Below, piece after piece: positions 1-6,896 of a stretch of DNA of 9,903 nucleotides (the first letter of the stretch is position 1; each line of letters begins with the position of its first letter). The translations under genes and the position numbers were made by a program. Below the pieces are notes generated by a model, which saw nothing but the letters and a program-made list of their open reading frames with translations, searched no databases and was not told the DNA's origin. Source of the DNA: JBBQYA01 sp038209155 (lineage in GTDB: Bacteria; Bacteroidota; Bacteroidia; Sphingobacteriales; Sphingobacteriaceae); NCBI GenBank assembly GCA_038209155.1, contig JBBQYA010000098.1, forward strand, positions 1-9,903, given 5' to 3'.

Positions 1-1310
1 AACCATCTATCTTTTGCCTCTCTATAAGTAGATTGCCCAATATGATTAAAATCTGCTTCTCCGCGAATCAATTGGTTCGGAATACAAGTTTGTGTCGAAT
101 TAGTAACTATAAAATGATTGGTCATTTCTATAATTAATTCCACTTCATTTTGCTCAACAGCATCCATATCCATATCTAAAAGCTTGATAAATTTATTTCT
201 ACCATCGCTTATATTCTGAAATGCTTCTGGAATTTCAACAATTTTATTTGAATTTAATTTGGGCGAAAGACATGGATTTATGCGCACTATTTTGGCATTA
301 TTACTAAGAGTAGGATCTAAAATAGTATACGCCATAAACGTTGCTGAATCGGGTGGATCTCCTAAAATACTTTTGGATACTTTCACAATATCATTAATAA
401 AGTCAGATTTAGTTTCCGCAATTACTAATTCATTTTTCCTGTTTATTTGATATATATTTTTCAGTTCTGGATCTTCATTATTCTCAAAATCAGTAATTAC
501 CATTCTCTTTCCTGTTCCAGTGCCAATAGAAAGAATTTCAAATTCTTCTGGCTTTACTTTTTTATTAATCAATGCTTCTATTAAACCTGCCAATATTGGA
601 TTGTTGAAACCAGAAATAGCACCATCCCAAAAATAACTGACGTTAGAAAAATTAGTTTTATTATTTATTAAATTGACTTTTGCTGGCTCTTCAAAATAAT
701 TTACAGGGGCATTGCTGGATGCATGAATTGCTTCTGATAATTTAACTCTTTTTTGTATTCGATTAAATTTTGTAGCGTCTCCTGTTAAATTAGACCTAAA
801 AAACGTAACTCTTTCACTAAAATAGTCATAGCCTACGATCATTATTTCTAGTTCAGGTTTTCCAATAAGCAATGGCAATTCATCTAAATATCTAGAAACC
901 AAAAATTGACCACTGGTATTTTTGTCCACTTTTTCTAGTTCAGAAATAAGTCCTTTTAATTTTTTTTCAGTATTATATTTTGGTCCTAAAATAGTTTTGG
1001 CTCCAAATAATTTTATTGCTTTTTGAAGAACAGAAATCATAGGAATCTTTTTCAGAGAATCCCAAAAGGTTAATTTCGCAAAAACATTTTTTCTTGTTTC
1101 TTCGTTTTCAAACATTTTTAATGCTTCGCTCAAAAGCATATTATTGCAAAGACAAGCCAAAACCAAACTTCCACCTGAATTGGCAATTACCAAATCGAAT
1201 TTTCTTAATAATTCATGACCAGAAATATCTCCGTAAATATCTTTTAAAACTCTCGCTTGAATTAAGGCCCAAGATCCACCACCGTCCATAGATAGAATTT
1301 TACTTGCCAT
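1..1310 (-). CDS. Patatin-like phospholipase / acyl hydrolase (3' end beyond window)
   Basis: Predicted cytosolic lipid acyl hydrolase using a Ser-Asp dyad. The frame is open without a stop for 436 codons from the ATG at 1308-1310 to the left edge, so the C-terminus is missing. Visible motifs, in order: the glycine-rich oxyanion loop DGGGSWA at residues 9-15; the nucleophile elbow ANSGG at 43-47, with Ser45 as predicted nucleophile; the patatin-type SEAIHASSNAPVNYF at 192-206; and DGAISGFNNP at 229-238, giving the dyad Asp229. The first Gly of GxSxG is Ala, and the usual Arg/Lys-Gly after DGGGx is Trp-Ala. The sequence otherwise aligns well in memory with patatin proteins, so I think it is an active or specialised member rather than a relic. 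No signal peptide or membrane segment is visible. A 55-residue ORF lies 62 bases upstream on the same strand and may be cotranscribed. It does not resemble CapV of CBASS beyond the shared fold, and its substrate is unknown. Confidence 0.88.
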   Translation of the reverse strand, partial: MASKILSMDGGGSWALIQARVLKDIYGDISGHELLRKFDLVIANSGGSLVLACLCNNMLLSEALKMFENEETRKNVFAKLTFWDSLKKIPMISVLQKAIKLFGAKTILGPKYNTEKKLKGLISELEKVDKNTSGQFLVSRYLDELPLLIGKPELEIMIVGYDYFSERVTFFRSNLTGDATKFNRIQKRVKLSEAIHASSNAPVNYFEEPAKVNLINNKTNFSNVSYFWDGAISGFNNPILAGLIEALINKKVKPEEFEILSIGTGTGKRMVITDFENNEDPELKNIYQINRKNELVIAETKSDFINDIVKVSKSILGDPPDSATFMAYTILDPTLSNNAKIVRINPCLSPKLNSNKIVEIPEAFQNISDGRNKFIKLLDMDMDAVEQNEVELIIEMTNHFIVTNSTQTCIPNQLIRGEADFNHIGQSTYREAKDRW

Positions 1311-1345
1311 ACTATTTTTATGAAATTGTAAAACGATTTTTTTTT

Positions 1346-1371
1346 TATTCAGAACTATTTAATTCTAAATA
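1346..1371 (-). repeat. Intercistronic hairpin before the patatin gene
   Basis: Read on the minus strand, TATTTAGAAT and GTTCTGAATA can pair as a 10-bp stem with two G-U wobbles around a 6-base loop (TAAATA). It begins one base after the stop of the 55-residue ORF and is followed on the minus strand by a run of ten A (plus strand T run 1337-1346). The wobbles become mismatches on the plus strand, so any fold belongs to the minus-strand transcript. There is no U-tract after the stem in that direction, which argues against an intrinsic terminator. An mRNA-stability or processing element between cotranscribed genes is possible but is only inferred. Confidence 0.3.
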
Positions 1372-1372
1372 A

Positions 1373-1540
1373 TCATACTGGATAAAGATTATTGACTGGC
1401 GATTTCTCTAATTTTTTCACCATTCGAATAAAAGTTATCATATCCATTTCTTCATCATTAAAATAATCAGGAAGCTTTGAAAGATTTGGTTTCAATTCTT
1501 TTTTAGAATTGGAAGAGGGGAGAGTTCGTAAAGTTTTCAT
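1373..1540 (-). CDS. Small hypothetical protein, 55 residues, upstream of patatin gene
   Basis: I do not recognise this protein. The ATG at 1538-1540 opens a 55-codon frame ending in TGA at 1373-1375. The N-terminal third is basic and rich in Ser, Lys and Pro (MKTLRTLPSSNSKKELK). The C-terminal part, with LPDYFNDEEMDMITFIRMVKK at about residues 23-43, looks like one amphipathic helix with an acidic then a basic face. There is no signal peptide, membrane segment or cysteine. It shares a strand with the patatin gene, 62 bases upstream of that start, and lies 108 bases after the nuclease stop. No clear ribosome-binding site is seen, which is usual for this group. It could be a genuine small companion of the patatin enzyme, or a chance ORF in the leader. 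The protein-like composition and well-placed start favour a real gene only moderately. Confidence 0.45.
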   Translation of the reverse strand: MKTLRTLPSSNSKKELKPNLSKLPDYFNDEEMDMITFIRMVKKLEKSPVNNLYPV

Positions 1541-1601
1541 AACGACTAGTAATTAAATTAAAAGTCTGAAATTGAAACTAAAAAAAGCTACTCATTTATA
1601 G

Positions 1602-1623
1602 GTATTTTCTTTGCATAAAATAC
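1602..1623 (-). terminator. Candidate hairpin downstream of nuclease gene
   Basis: A perfect 7-bp inverted repeat, GTATTTT and AAAATAC, encloses an 8-base loop. It lies 25 bases after the nuclease stop and upstream of the 55-residue ORF on the same strand. On the minus strand a seven-T run follows only about 15 bases later (near 1580-1586), so it is not a textbook intrinsic terminator. The stem is almost all A-T and therefore weak. Confidence 0.28.
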
Positions 1624-1648
1624 TTACAAATTAATTTTTATAATTAAG

Positions 1649-3019
1649 CTACAAAGTATCTACTCTTGCTTCCAATATATTTTGCAAAGAAACGGAAACT
1701 GAACTCATTAAATCATAACCTGTAGAGGTTTCAATTGCATCTACTGAAGTTCGAAATGTTCTCCAATTAGTACTCAAAGTATTTATATTAGGGGTATCAA
1801 TTGCAATTATTCGTGTTGTAGAATTTATCCTTGCTAGATCTCTTGTTCCATTCGGTATTACAACTACAATTTTCCAAATCCTTGAAGGCACTTTTACATT
1901 TCCATTATTGATGGTTGTTGCGAATCCTTTACTTCCAGTTCCACCAGATCCATAAGAACCCATTACAACAAAAACTTCATTTCCAGCATTCACTAAAGAG
2001 CGCGTGTAATCTTCAAAATTTCCCCAAGTTTGTTGGTTATTATTAGGAGCTTGAGGAATAATATTAGTCATTAAAAATGTAGAAGAGTTTGCTGGTACAG
2101 AACTATTTCTATCAGCAGACGGGCAGTTATGGCCACGATCAAAACCAGAATTTGAATAAGAAGATGTACCCACTTGATACCAACCTGAAGGTAAAGTATT
2201 ATCTGCTCTGAAATCGTCTTGTCTAGGTGTATTTCCTAAAGAATTTGACCCCACATACCAAGAAACCCAATTTGCGCGTCCATTCGTCCTATTATATGAA
2301 AGAATATACTGCCCTTTATCCATCAAATAATTATCAATTAATAAAATATTTGTTTGTGCAAGGCTAGGATTTCCCAGCAATAAATTATCATTATCTGCAG
2401 GAGCATTGATTACAATATTTGCAATAGGTTTTGTTTTTACTATAACAATATCATCAAAATTTAATTGATCTGCACCACCAGATAGTTTTCTAATTTGAAT
2501 AATAAAATATCCTTTTTGTTTAATAGCGAAAATTTGATTTTGGAGAAAACTCTGACTTTCTATGGATTGGCCAATTTGGCTAAAGTTTAAACCATTATCC
2601 TTAGAAATAAATAATCCCCAAGTAGATGGAAAATCTGATCCAAATGTGGCATATTTAACAGATATGGAGGATATTGTACAAATGGAATCAAAAGAAATGG
2701 AAATAAAACCGTTGGCAGTAATTCTAGCAGCAGCGTTTCCAGTTTTCATGTCATCTACCGACTTTCCTATCTCTGCATTACTAAAAAACCATTTTCCGGT
2801 TTTTAAAACAACTGAATCTGGTAAGTATGTAACCTTACTACCTATTTCAAAATCCTCAACTATGTTTGTGTAAAATGGATTAGAGATTTTTAAATTTGAG
2901 TTTCGCTGCTCAAAATCTTCAGAATTTGAAGGTTTTAGGGAATTGTAATTATCATTTTCTTTAGAGCATGAAGTAAAAACAAAAAATGCGAATGCGATTA
3001 GTAGATATTTGTTGATCAA
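1649..3019 (-). CDS. Secreted lipoprotein, NucA-type DNA/RNA non-specific endonuclease
   Basis: Predicted metal-dependent, sugar-non-specific nuclease anchored to the envelope, 456 residues. Residues 1-18 form a lipoprotein signal peptide ending FVFTSC, with Cys18 as lipidation site. Residues about 50-195 are a beta-rich domain with WFFSNAEIG, STWGLFIS and LNFDDIVIV, a type I associate from memory with secreted Bacteroidota nucleases. Residues about 205-456 are the nuclease domain: YLMDKGQYILSYN (231-243), the DRGHNCPSADR signature (294-304) with His297 as general base, MTNIIPQ (317-323), Asn328 as likely Mg ligand in NNNQQTW, and Glu336. The domain resembles Anabaena NucA closely, through to the C-terminal RVDTL. 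The start is TTG (3017-3019). No ATG or GTG start lies between the upstream in-frame stop and the signal peptide except an internal GTA, and starting later would lose the signal sequence. Likely role: nutrient or phosphate scavenging, or degradation of extracellular DNA; a substrate preference cannot be read from the sequence. It stands alone, with the opposite-strand relic at 3214 upstream. Confidence 0.93.
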   Translation of the reverse strand: MINKYLLIAFAFFVFTSCSKENDNYNSLKPSNSEDFEQRNSNLKISNPFYTNIVEDFEIGSKVTYLPDSVVLKTGKWFFSNAEIGKSVDDMKTGNAAARITANGFISISFDSICTISSISVKYATFGSDFPSTWGLFISKDNGLNFSQIGQSIESQSFLQNQIFAIKQKGYFIIQIRKLSGGADQLNFDDIVIVKTKPIANIVINAPADNDNLLLGNPSLAQTNILLIDNYLMDKGQYILSYNRTNGRANWVSWYVGSNSLGNTPRQDDFRADNTLPSGWYQVGTSSYSNSGFDRGHNCPSADRNSSVPANSSTFLMTNIIPQAPNNNQQTWGNFEDYTRSLVNAGNEVFVVMGSYGSGGTGSKGFATTINNGNVKVPSRIWKIVVVIPNGTRDLARINSTTRIIAIDTPNINTLSTNWRTFRTSVDAIETSTGYDLMSSVSVSLQNILEARVDTL

Positions 3020-3213
3020 GTGGATTTTATAATCTACAATAATATGGTTTGTTTATTAACTTAATGTTAGGAACATGTCATTTTTTTGAATTTGAATTTA
3101 AATTTTTGTCCACAATTGTTTGATTCTTTTATTTTATAAAAAATTTTAAATGATGTTTGGAAAAATAAAATATAATTAAAAGCTAAATAAATTTGATTTA
3201 TAACTTTAAAATT

Positions 3214-3428
3214 ATGACACGTAAAGCTATTATAGAAAAAACTATAATTATCATAAATCAGCTTCCAGAAGATAAATTAACCGATATATCTGACTTTTTG
3301 GATTTAGTTTTTATGAAGCACAAAGAAAATATTCCATCTTAAAATATGCAACAATTAGTTTTAAATAGCAAAACATTTATTTTTTAAATTATAAAGAAGA
3401 AGTTTATACTTCTAAAGATTTAAAATAA
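3214..3428 (+). pseudogene. Broken small antitoxin-like gene (one nonsense, one frameshift)
   Basis: The intact first part runs from ATG at 3214 to TAA at 3340-3342 and encodes 42 residues with AIIEKT, INQLPEDKL and ISDFLDLVFMKH. Reading through that stop in the same frame gives MQQLVLNSKTFIF, ending at a second TAA (3385-3387). Adding one T to the six-T run at 3380-3385 instead gives FLNYKEEVYTSKDLK and a stop at 3426-3428. The restored 71-residue protein matches, from memory, a family of 70-80 residue Bacteroidota proteins: LPEDK..EISDF at the N-terminus and LV..SKTF.FL..EE.LYT..DLK at the C-terminus. These are often encoded next to toxin genes as putative antitoxins. That three separated blocks appear in the right order across two lesions makes a relic much likelier than chance. 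No toxin gene follows; the asmA-like gene comes next on the other strand. The short 42-residue product might still be made. A sequencing error in the T run would explain only one lesion. Confidence 0.72.
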
Positions 3429-3438
3429 AAATATAATA

Positions 3439-3462
3439 CTTAAAAGAAGACATTGTTTTAAG
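3439..3462 (-). terminator. Candidate hairpin after the asmA-like gene
   Basis: A perfect 7-bp inverted repeat, CTTAAAA and TTTTAAG, surrounds a 10-base loop just past the stop of the asmA-like gene and before the end of the opposing relic. The two genes converge here, so it could act for either. The stem is A-T rich and the flanking T content is patchy, so termination is only suggested. Confidence 0.33.
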
Positions 3463-3464
3463 GT

Positions 3465-5936
3465 TTAATTTCCTTTCTCCAATTCTTCCTTTTTAGATTT
3501 TGATTCTACAGTTTTTACATGCTTTTTGAAGGGATCATATTTAATAACAGTTTTCCCATTTTCGTCATTAAATATGTGTAGAAATACACTTGAACCAGTT
3601 TTCTCATCTAATCCGATTTTTTCTGGCTCAAAATCTTTGTTTCTTTTTTTTAAATTACTTAATGGTATTTGAACACTAAAATCTGTTGCATTTCCAAAAT
3701 CATAGCGGCCTTCAACAAAAATATTTAGAATATTTGAAGCAATTTCCATTCTACTTATATCAAGAGTTTTTCCTTTTAAATTAAATTTCATGGTGAGATC
3801 ATCAAATCTTACATTTTCAAAATCACGATTTTTCAGTAAGAAATTACTCATGTTTTTTAACGGTTCAAATTGATTTAATTCTCCTTTTAAAACCTTTAAA
3901 TCAATAGATCCATTCATACTTAATGGAACAATTTCAAGCTTTTCATCAACTTGAGCAGCAAATTTTACATCTGCTGATAACTTTCCATCTAAGTTTTTAT
4001 GTGTTACTGATTCTTGATTGAAATCATTAAATAATAAAAAGAAATCTTTTATATCAGTATTATTTACTTTTCCTTTAAAGTGAAATGGATTTATATCCTT
4101 ATCTAAATCAGAAACATAAAGTGAGGAATTTATTTCACCCCCAGCAACTATCACGTTGAGTTTTTTCGCGTTTAACTTATTATTTGCTAAAACCAAGTCC
4201 GCTTTTAAATCTTTCCCCCTAAACTTTTTGAATTCAAATTCATTAATTCTAACTTTTAAATCAAATTCTAACTTTTCATAAATCTGGTCGATTATATTGG
4301 AGAGAATTTTATTGGATTTGCTGTCTGTTACAATTTTTTTCTCGACTTTCTTTTTTTTGGACAAAAGTGTAGATAAATCTATTTTAGGTGAGTAAATTTC
4401 AAGTTTTACATACCCTTTTTTAATTGGATTTGTAAAAAAAGGAAGATAGTTTTCTATATCTCCGTTTAGATGGAATGAATTTTTATTTACTAAAAAGTCA
4501 ATTTTTTTAATTTTTACTTCATTCTCATTGAATAGAATATAACCATTTAAATTGTTATAATTCTGATTCTCAATAATCCAATTAAAGGCTACATTTTTTA
4601 ATTCTATACTTCCATTTAGTTTTCCGGTTTTACCATCTATTTTAGATTCAAGATATTCTAATAATTTTCCGGCATAATCAATATGAATTATGTATTTTCC
4701 AGAGACAAATTTCATTTTCCTATTATCCAAAAACTCATTTAAGGATTTACAATCATGGTTTATTTCAGATTTTAAAATCAGAAAAGGTTTTTTTAAATTA
4801 ATGATGCTTGCTGTTAGAGTACTTGGTATTCCTTCTTTTATAAACGAAGCATTTTTTAGTGTAATTTGTGAATTTTCATCTGTAAATTTTAATTGTGGAT
4901 TTACAAAATTTATAAATTTTCCCTTTAAAGTAACATCATTAAATTTTATATTTTTTGCAATAACCGTTGATTTTTTCACTTCAAAATCCACATCTATTTT
5001 TGTTTGTTTTGAATTTTTTATGAGACCGTCTATTTTAGCAAAAACGTTTATAGGTTGATCACAACTATATCTATTTAGTGCTTTTTGGGTTTTTAATGGC
5101 AATAAAAGTAAAGCATTTTTATATAATATATTATCAGATTTAAATTCTAAATGATATAAACTATCGTCCAATAAAGCATTTAAAAATATTTCATCATTTT
5201 TTGTTTTTAAGCTTGAATTTTGAATAATTAAACTTTTATTTACTAATTTATAATTTCCATTTATTTGAGCATTAAAATTTGTGTTTTTTGCAAAGCTTCC
5301 GTTTTTAGCGTTTAACATTATACTATCTGTATAGAGTTTTCCTTTCAATTGAAATACGATTAAATTGGAATCTGATTTTATTTTAGTTTCAATTTCTTCC
5401 AAATTAAAATCCATCATTTTATTCTTTAAAGAATCATGAAAGGAAGTTTTTATTTGAATGAATTTAATTTTTTTAAGATTTAATATAATGCGGTCAGATG
5501 ACTTGTCTAATTTTGACAATTTGGGTTTTTTAAATATTTCCAAATTAGAATAACCGTTTTTAGTTTTGAAAATAAAGATATTTCCATTTTGTATAGAAAT
5601 TGAATTAATCTCAATTTTCTTGTTTAACAGCGGCCAAAATTCTAAATTAATATATACTTTTTTTGTTTTTAATAATTCTTTTTCGTTCTTTTTAAAATGA
5701 ATTCCGCAAAGCTCTACCTCATATAGAATTAGTGATATTCTAGGAAAAGACTGAACACCAAACGCGAAATCATTAATTTTGACTTCCCCATTAATGTTTT
5801 TTTTGATTTCGATTAGAACTAATGATAGAATTTCTTTTTTATTTAAATAAGCGTAGGTTATTCCAGCAGAGAATATGATTATAATCAATAAAAAAATAAT
5901 AAAAAACCGTTTTGCTACAACTTTTAGTTTATCCAT
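3465..5936 (-). CDS. AsmA-like inner-membrane protein with large periplasmic repeat region
   Basis: Envelope protein of the AsmA family, 823 residues. Members are anchored in the inner membrane, extend into the periplasm as long beta-rich grooves, and are linked to lipid transport and outer-membrane assembly; the exact role here is inferred. A basic N-terminus (KLKVVAKR) precedes one hydrophobic segment at about residues 11-30. The rest is hydrophilic with alternating beta pattern and many Lys, Asn and Ile residues, without cysteine clusters or enzymatic motifs. The AsmA-like C-terminal region at about 670-790 is the best recognisable part: LDGKLSADVKF, MNGSIDLKVLKGELNQFEPL, then RMEIASN and VEGRYDF. 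A Lys/Glu-rich tail ends the protein. The ATG at 5934-5936 places the membrane anchor at the right distance. It starts 32 bases after the mazG stop on the same strand, so it probably shares the mazG transcript. Family assignment is firm; subfamily is not. Confidence 0.87.
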   Translation of the reverse strand: MDKLKVVAKRFFIIFLLIIIIFSAGITYAYLNKKEILSLVLIEIKKNINGEVKINDFAFGVQSFPRISLILYEVELCGIHFKKNEKELLKTKKVYINLEFWPLLNKKIEINSISIQNGNIFIFKTKNGYSNLEIFKKPKLSKLDKSSDRIILNLKKIKFIQIKTSFHDSLKNKMMDFNLEEIETKIKSDSNLIVFQLKGKLYTDSIMLNAKNGSFAKNTNFNAQINGNYKLVNKSLIIQNSSLKTKNDEIFLNALLDDSLYHLEFKSDNILYKNALLLLPLKTQKALNRYSCDQPINVFAKIDGLIKNSKQTKIDVDFEVKKSTVIAKNIKFNDVTLKGKFINFVNPQLKFTDENSQITLKNASFIKEGIPSTLTASIINLKKPFLILKSEINHDCKSLNEFLDNRKMKFVSGKYIIHIDYAGKLLEYLESKIDGKTGKLNGSIELKNVAFNWIIENQNYNNLNGYILFNENEVKIKKIDFLVNKNSFHLNGDIENYLPFFTNPIKKGYVKLEIYSPKIDLSTLLSKKKKVEKKIVTDSKSNKILSNIIDQIYEKLEFDLKVRINEFEFKKFRGKDLKADLVLANNKLNAKKLNVIVAGGEINSSLYVSDLDKDINPFHFKGKVNNTDIKDFFLLFNDFNQESVTHKNLDGKLSADVKFAAQVDEKLEIVPLSMNGSIDLKVLKGELNQFEPLKNMSNFLLKNRDFENVRFDDLTMKFNLKGKTLDISRMEIASNILNIFVEGRYDFGNATDFSVQIPLSNLKKRNKDFEPEKIGLDEKTGSSVFLHIFNDENGKTVIKYDPFKKHVKTVESKSKKEELEKGN

Positions 5937-5968
5937 ACTTATTAAAAGATTGCAATCGTTTTCATTAT

Positions 5969-6763
5969 TTAATTATATTTTTTTGCTTCATTCCAATATA
6001 CATCCATTTCATTTAAACTCATATCTTTTAAATTAAGACCTTTTTCATTGGCCTTTACTTCCAAATATTGAAATCTTTTAATAAACTTCTTATTTGTTTT
6101 CTCCAAAGCATCTTCTGGATTTATGTTATTAAAACGTGCATAATTAATTAAAGAAAATAATAAATCTCCAAATTCTGCTTCTGCTTTTTTCTTATTTTCA
6201 TCAGTACCATTTTCAGCAACTGCATCCATTTCAATTTTAAACTCTTCTAATTCCTCCTGGACTTTCTCCCAAACCTGATTTTTATTATCCCAATCAAATC
6301 CCACGCCGCGAGCTTTTTCCTGAATTCTACTTGCTTTTACTAATGCAGGCAAAGAAACCGGCACACCTCCTAAAACTGATTTATTTCCTTCTTTAAGCTT
6401 TAATTGCTCCCAATTTCTTTTTACTTCTGCTTCATCTGCTACTTTTACATCTCCATAAATATGCGGATGGCGGGAAATCAATTTCTCACATACGCTATTT
6501 ATTACATCTGAAATATCGAAATCATTGGTTTCAGATGCAATCTTAGCATAAAATACCAAGTGCAACATGATGTCGCCGAGTTCTTTTTTTATTTCTTGTT
6601 TATCATTTTCTAAAATAGAATCGGACAATTCGTAAACTTCTTCAATGGTAAGATGTCGCAAAGTTTCCATGGTTTGTTTCTGATCCCAAGGACATCCAGC
6701 TCTTAGCTCATCCATAATTGTTAAAAGTCTAGCAAATGCTGTTAATTTATCCTGATTCTGCAT
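5969..6763 (-). CDS. mazG: MazG nucleoside triphosphate pyrophosphohydrolase
   Basis: Hydrolyses NTPs and dNTPs to the monophosphate and pyrophosphate; in the cytoplasm it is thought to clear non-canonical nucleotides and, in E. coli, affect ppGpp levels. It has 264 residues when read from MQNQDKL, close to the 263 of E. coli MazG. An earlier in-frame ATG at 6797-6799 would add 12 residues (MYFFYIINSNQI) unlike the family, so I chose 6761-6763. Two tandem MazG domains are visible. The N-terminal one has GCPWDQKQT at 23-31, EEVYE at 41-45, and Glu61 and Asp64 in KKELGDIMLHL. The C-terminal one has EELEEF at 170-175, and Glu197 and Asp200 in EAEFGDLLFSL. HPHIYGDV at 99-106 is also typical. All metal-binding acidic residues are kept in both domains. 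It is divergent from the E2 gene, and an imperfect promoter-like TATAATTG lies on the minus strand at 6797-6804. It is followed closely by the asmA-like gene. Confidence 0.96.
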   Translation of the reverse strand: MQNQDKLTAFARLLTIMDELRAGCPWDQKQTMETLRHLTIEEVYELSDSILENDKQEIKKELGDIMLHLVFYAKIASETNDFDISDVINSVCEKLISRHPHIYGDVKVADEAEVKRNWEQLKLKEGNKSVLGGVPVSLPALVKASRIQEKARGVGFDWDNKNQVWEKVQEELEEFKIEMDAVAENGTDENKKKAEAEFGDLLFSLINYARFNNINPEDALEKTNKKFIKRFQYLEVKANEKGLNLKDMSLNEMDVYWNEAKKYN

Positions 6764-6852
6764 AATTTGATTTGAATTTATAATATAAAAGAAATACAAT
6801 TATATTGTTTTATAAGTATAAAAAATGACCTCGTCCAGAACAAAAAAAATTC

Positions 6853-6860
6853 TATTTTTG
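6853..6860 (+). promoter_or_regulatory. Bacteroidota -7 promoter element for the E2 gene
   Basis: TATTTTTG matches the TAnnTTTG -7 consensus of Bacteroidota housekeeping promoters exactly, and sits in the divergent intergenic region 36 bases before the E2 start. The A-rich run before it and the GCA just after it are typical of flavobacterial promoters in my memory. No TTG -33 element is present at the expected distance (the nearest upstream TTG, at 6805-6807, is too far), so the call rests on one element and its position. Confidence 0.55.
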
Positions 6861-6896
6861 CAACACCTTAAATAATTAAAATTAATTTAAAAATAG

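Noticed and set aside
259..450. Open frame of 63 codons on the plus strand.
   Set aside because: Lies entirely inside the patatin gene on the opposite strand, which has strong protein motifs; a shadow frame.
1094..1291. Open frame of 65 codons on the plus strand.
   Set aside because: Antisense to the N-terminal coding part of the patatin gene, with no recognisable protein features.
1649..1660. TACTTTG on the minus strand at the end of the nuclease gene, resembling a -7 promoter element for the 55-residue ORF.
   Set aside because: It has one base too few between TA and TTTG to fit TAnnTTTG, no TTG lies at the right distance, and it is explained by the nuclease's last codons.
2562..2873. Open frame of 103 codons on the plus strand.
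   Set aside because: Antisense to the N-terminal domain of the nuclease lipoprotein; composition is a mirror of that gene and no family is recognisable.
3343..3464. Possible toxin gene after the antitoxin-like relic.
   Set aside because: The sequence is used up by the relic's own C-terminal codons and a hairpin, and the next gene is the convergent asmA-like gene; no toxin is present.
4690..5058. Open frame of 122 codons on the plus strand, rich in Phe and Ile.
   Set aside because: Antisense to the asmA-like gene; the Phe-rich composition is what the Lys/Asn-rich coding strand gives in reverse.
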